Below, one piece after another: positions 59,887 to 64,000 of a DNA stretch of 64,000 nt. Made by a program: the position numbers and the translations under genes. The notes beneath the pieces are model-generated. The model ran no database searches. It was given only the letters and a program-made list of their open reading frames with translations, and was not told the DNA's origin. Positions within the stretch are counted from its first letter, which is position 1. Every line of letters starts with the position of its first letter. Origin of the DNA: Phlebotomus papatasi. Its lineage: Eukaryota; Arthropoda; Insecta; Diptera; Psychodidae. The stretch is taken from positions 1,426,001-1,490,000 of the forward strand of contig NC_077222.1 in the NCBI RefSeq assembly GCF_024763615.1. The letters are read 5' to 3'.

Positions 59887-60119
59887 CAGTAGACCCTCTC
59901 TCAATCGGGAATATGGGCAAAATGTCATCTGGTTTAGCGATAGAATTTAGCGTCAAAGCCTTTGTAAATTCCACAAAAAGCGCTCAATTATAAAGAGTCA
60001 CGATAAAATAGGAAGAACTGCAGCGAATTTGAGCAAATTAGCTTCATAATTAAGCGAGAAAACTGTCAACAAAATTTGTCGCCCGATTGAAAAAGGGCCG
60101 TTTGAGTGAGAGTCTACTG
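59887..60119. mobile_element. TA-flanked MITE, copy 2 (233 bp)
   Basis: Starts CAGTAGACCCTCTCTCAATC, ends GAGTGAGAGTCTACTG, TA outside both ends (59885-59886 and 60120-60121). Inverted relative to copy 1 and about 60 bp longer in the middle. Confidence 0.85.
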
Positions 60120-60138
60120 TATTTATTTCTTCGTATTT

Positions 60139-60925
60139 ATTTCTTAACCTCGAAATTGAGGTTCAAATGAAAATCGAGCACTTAGCCAACTAGAGAAAAC
60201 CTTCACAATTTCGGGTGTTCATATTTCTTTTCCTATCTATTAGGCAACACAAGCCCTTATTATAATATTTAATGCTTAAATATCGATAATATGGTAATTT
60301 TTGCATGCTATTTTAATTACTTTTAGATGTTATTTTACTTGGAAATTTGCATAAAGCTTTAACTTATGTTATATACAAAGTAACACTTACAAGTTCAAAA
60401 ACTAGTTAGTTTTGTGTTTTAGATTTATTTCGACGAAACTTACGTAATCATCAGGTTAAAGCCGATAATTGTAGAAAAAACTTCCAAAGAATAATAAAAA
60501 AAAATTAATTTTAAAAAGGGCTTTAATGCAGAGTTTTCCATGAACAATTGGTATGTAAAAGGTAAAATAGATGCTTATTGATTAGAAAACATAGATTTAA
60601 TAAGAAATATATTTAAAATTATGCAATATGCAATTAATATGTTTTTTTTTGTAATAATTTTTTTTAAAGATTGAAGTAAGACTGAAATCTATAGTTATAG
60701 TTACTAAAGAAATTGTTTGAGTTATTAAATTGTATTATATCTAAACACACTTTATAAAACAGTAGAAATGATTAAAATTCTAGAGTTGTCAAAAACAGGT
60801 TAAAGAAATACCCTGGGATTTCTAAATTTGAAAAGAAAAAGTCAAAATGTGTGAAATAGTAAAGATTTTCTCTAACTGGCTAAGTGCTCGATTTTCCTTT
60901 GAACCTCAATTTCGTGGTTAAAACA
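60139..60925. mobile_element. Element with about 65-bp inverted ends (about 780 bp)
   Basis: The left arm ('cgaaattgaggttcaaatga', then 'aaatcgagcacttagccaac') pairs with the right arm ('ggctaagtgctcgattttcc', then 'tttgaacctcaatttcgtgg') at roughly 85-90%. The interior is AT-rich without a usable frame. Class unknown. Confidence 0.7.
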
Positions 60926-62279
60926 CAATCTGAGAGAAAAGTTGTACATGGACAAAAATGTAGCTGATTAAATTCTCTATCAAACCACAAAACAGATTGT
61001 TAGGGACAGTCCTAGTTTTTGAGATATTTTTGATTAAAGTTGCTAAAAAGTTCGATTTTTCCATGTTTTCTGACATTTATGAGACTACAGCGCCCCTGGT
61101 GTCAGTTGTACGAACTCCATCTGTCAAAACGATTATCGGGCATGTAAAGGTAAACAAGTTCCCCTATTAAGAAATAAATCGGTTCAGCAGAATCGGAGAT
61201 ATAGGCACCCAAGTATCAAAAAACGGCAAAAACGATTTTGCCTAGATTCCAGGCGCAAAATCCAAATGAAATCAAAATGACAAGTATTTTTGTAAATCAT
61301 TTGAGCCTAGCAATAGAAAAAGTAGCATGAGAACCCAGGGACAAAATCACTGTTGCACAGTGTAATTTTGAACCGGTAAACATAAAACTTCCGCAGAAAA
61401 TTGAAAAATTTATTTCAAAAATTGGACCCGGCATTTATCGAAAGAAAAATACTCCAAATTTTAAAATGATTTTTTAACCCATTCAGGCAATGTACCAGAA
61501 ATACTTAAGATAGAATGTTCATATTTTGGGATTAGTTTCCTACAAATTAGTAGATAAATTTTTTGAAAAGAAATTTTTTTTATCTATTATGGGAGCGCGG
61601 GGAGCCCTTGTCAAACACACGTCTTAACGGTCACTGAATTTAAATTCTGTGCATTAATTCATTACAAACTCTATTGCTTTAGATAGAGTAACTATTCAAG
61701 AAAACAAATTGGCAACCAGAATTCAAATCAGGAAAGAGGAAAGAGGCCAATTTTAATAAATTCGACGGGATGTCGAATTTTCCGTCCGCCATTTTGAGCA
61801 AAAATTTTGCATGACCTTCCGCGAAGCAAGAAAACAATAACAAAATGTATTTTCATCTCAGTCGGACTATTTTTCTCAAGTAATTGAATAACTAAAGTTA
61901 CTAAGAATCTATTTCCGACAGCAATTGGATTATCAATTGCCCAGAAATAAATCATCAAAAATCACTCAATTTGCGTATGATGTATAATACCATGGTAAGG
62001 AATGGGTTAAGGAGAACTTTCACCAAGTTACACCTGATTTTGACATTTTTCATATGTTTTTTGACAGAGGTTCTATCGGATGCTACCAATACATGCGCAA
62101 ACTTTATGAATGGCCTTATATTGGGCTTCAAAGTGTACAATCTTCGTTTGCTCTTCGTACTCCGTTCGCACAATGTGCTAACAAGTAATACTTTTTTAGT
62201 CATATCTCTTGAAGAGGCCTCAGAGTATTAGTTGAATTGAAGCAGCTGGTGAAGGTTGCAGCATTAAGATTCATTAAAA

Positions 62280-63224
62280 ATGAGTGACGACGATAAAATC
62301 GTTTTTGGTGGAGAAGGAACGACAGATTTCACAAAGTTAGTTGGATCCTTGGGAGAACTTCTCTTCTTCCAGCTCAACAACAATCAGGATAAAATTGGCA
62401 TTGTAAGTTCACCATCTATATCTCCCTCAATAACTTATTTACGACCTCAATACTGATAAGTGTTTTTTTTTCCTGCTAATTCACTCCCAATCTCTTAACG
62501 CAGATAGATGGACTGACTGGGAGAAAAATAACTTATAGAGAAATTAAAGAGAAAGCCCTCCATTTGGCGGAATTTTTCCGACAAAATGGGATTAAAGCAG
62601 GAGATGTCATTGGGATTTGCAGTGAAAATCGCATAGAATTTCCATTTACCATCTATGCAGCATTTCTCATTGGAGCCACAATAACCACAATCAATCTCCT
62701 CTACACTGAGCGTAAGTTTGCGTGCAAAGATAGAGCCAGGGAAAAGTACAAGTGTTCCTATTAGATAAGAAAAATTCTCTTTCACACTGAAAGTCATTTT
62801 GTACCAGAAATCCAATTGAAATTGAAATGAACCAATTCAATGCTAATTGCTCTGAACTTTATCGAATTTCTTTTCTTTTTTTTCTTTTCTTTTCAGGCGA
62901 AATGAACCACACCATTCAACTAACACGACCTAAAGTGATCTTCGGTTCTGAACTTGTCGTTGAGAGACTTCAGGATGTCTCTAGGAAATTCTCCTTCATT
63001 GAGAAAATTATCCAATACGGAGATACCCCAATAGTTAAAGGAATTCTAGTCTTTGAGGACATTCTCAAGGACAGGAGATATGCAAAGCCTGAAGAGGAAC
63101 ATGTCAATCCACCGGAAGATCTCAATAGAAATGCTCTAATTATGATGTCTTCAGGGACGACAGGACTCCCAAAAGGAGTGCAGATCACAGAGGCAAATAT
63201 CCTGGCTACATTGGGACATTCAGT
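62280..63224 (+). CDS. Second 4CL/luciferase-like acyl-CoA synthetase, 3' end outside window
   Basis: Tandem paralogue of the gene at 52740. Exons 62280-62402, 62504-62711 and 62897-63224 give the first ~219 residues. Exons 1 and 2 have exactly the same lengths (123 and 208 nt) as in the paralogue, and all three introns share phases 0, 1 and 2. The start is the ATG opening MSDDDKIVFGGEGTTDFTKL. Visible: VIGICSENRIEFPFTIYAAF, YTEREMNHTIQLTRPKVIF and the ATP-binding SSGTTGLPKGVQIT. The catalytic C-terminal half, and so any peroxisomal tail, lies beyond the window. The donor at 63225 (GTAGGT) opens an intron containing a TTAA-type element. Same enzyme family as its neighbour; substrate unknown. 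Confidence 0.92.
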
Positions 63225-64000
63225 GTAGGTTTTTTTTTTCAGAGTTACACACACTTCATTCTTCTTATTACTAATCTCCATAATTTCGCTTTAATCATCT
63301 TTAAAACACCTTAATCTTCATCCAGCTGAGGCTTTTTTTTATCAAAACTAATTTGCCAAACTTTTATGAACCATATTTTTAAGCTAATAGCTGTTTTTTT
63401 GTATTGACTATTTGGGAATATACAGCGCATTTTACATTCTTTTTAATTATTTAAAAGTTAATATCCATCCCAAGTTATCAAAATCGAAATATAGAACATT
63501 TGGAAGCTGTGCGATAAAGTTCTTTAAGAAAAAAGGGGTGGAAAAGCTTCCCAGGCTTTGCGAAGTGGTCGAACTCGTGACTTATAAAAAAGTGGAAAGT
63601 TTTGATTCAGAAATAGACTATTAACCCTTTAAGGACGATTGGAACACCGGTGTCCCATAAAGAAAATAATTTTTCCTGACTACCTAAAATTATTTTTTTC
63701 TTATGTTTGTACATAATTGGAAAGTAGAAGGTTGAAGGAATCTATGATATGTTTTGCAAGTTTACAGCTATTTGCTATGTAGTAAATATTTAAGCTCAAA
63801 AATGGCGAATTTTTAAATTCTCAAATTTATAATTGATTTTATTTATTTTTTATATTTCCAATTTTTTTAAGCAAAACCCTTTTGACAATAAAAACTACAA
63901 TACTCATACGTAATATTTTTCATTAAAGCGAATAATATTATTCATTGGTATTGTCAGAAAAATTACTTAAATTTTTGGGCTATTTTTGTCCCTGTCGTTC
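63225..64000. other. Intron 3 of the second acyl-CoA synthetase (incomplete)
   Basis: No exon resembling exon 4 of the paralogue is found up to the window end. The second half is the TTAA-type element listed next; the frame at 63412-63624 has no recognisable match. Confidence 0.7.
63625..64000 (+). mobile_element. TTAA-flanked piggyBac-like element, left end (runs off the window)
   Basis: TTAA (63621-63624) then CCCTTTAAGGACGATTGG and ACACCGGTGT, whose 16-bp near-palindromic block (63641-63656) starts 16 bp from the tip. 63625-63907 matches, in reverse, the element ending at 21701 and supplies the empty site (TA at 63779-63780) for the insertion found there. Confidence 0.8.

Larger units (their letters stand above)
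58149..62279. other. Intergenic region between the two acyl-CoA synthetases
   Basis: Contains candidate poly(A) signals (58414-58419 and 58435-58440), a 16-bp hairpin (59017-59051), a decayed Tc1-like helix-turn-helix (59650-59886, minus), the second TA-flanked MITE (59887-60119), a larger element with long inverted ends (about 60139-60925), and one diverged 173-bp-type motif (about 61082-61110, reversed). Small frames such as 61971-62231 have no recognisable match. Confidence 0.6.

Noticed and set aside
61971..62231. 86-residue frame with a hydrophobic stretch upstream of the second synthetase
   Set aside because: No similarity recognised; overlaps an opposite-strand frame of equal length, typical of chance.
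63412..63624. 70-residue frame as the next exon of the second acyl-CoA synthetase
   Set aside because: No resemblance to the corresponding paralogue exon, which starts GLGVFTIDMPRKD.

Overview
The window looks like nuclear DNA of a fly-like insect (Diptera). It is AT-rich, and its genes are split by GT-AG introns running from 56 bp to over 7 kb. The protein genes I recognise have their closest remembered relatives in Diptera: a Rab1 almost identical to the fruit-fly protein, a SLIMP (an insect-specific seryl-tRNA-synthetase paralogue), a mauve/LYST protein, a clip-domain serine protease and luciferase-like acyl-CoA synthetases. A nematoceran such as a sand fly is plausible, but I cannot fix the species from sequence alone.

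Layout. 1-5141 (+): clip-domain serine protease, 5' end missing. 5461-10036 (-): exocyst subunit Sec10, convergent with the protease. 10037-13635: intergenic DNA with mobile-element debris. 13636-22574 (+): Rab1, with a 7.4-kb intron full of foldback elements. 23690-24544 (-): single-exon XRCC4-like repair protein. 24545-28580: intergenic repeats. 28581-46185 (+): LYST/mauve BEACH-WD40 protein in eight exons. 46186-49059: tandem repeats. 49060-50313 (-): SLIMP. 52740-58148 (+): peroxisomal 4CL/luciferase-like acyl-CoA synthetase. 58149-62279: transposon remains. 62280 to beyond the window (+): a second acyl-CoA synthetase with the same intron positions and phases.

The genes do not form a pathway; they are ordinary housekeeping, immunity and trafficking genes (Sec10, Rab1 and LYST all serve membrane traffic). 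The only paralogous pair is the acyl-CoA synthetases.

The unusual content is in the non-coding DNA. (1) Several sequence-unrelated tandem repeats, almost all with units of about 160-190 bp (close to one nucleosome), sit in the introns or flanks of five genes. (2) There is a dense, nested population of foldback/MITE elements. One 946-bp insertion can be dated relative to its host repeat because the window also holds the empty site. (3) A group of TTAA-flanked, piggyBac-like elements carries a 16-bp palindrome of varying centre exactly 16 bp from one tip; this is the observation I think is most likely to be undescribed. (4) A tRNA-derived SINE has a perfect 13-bp target duplication.
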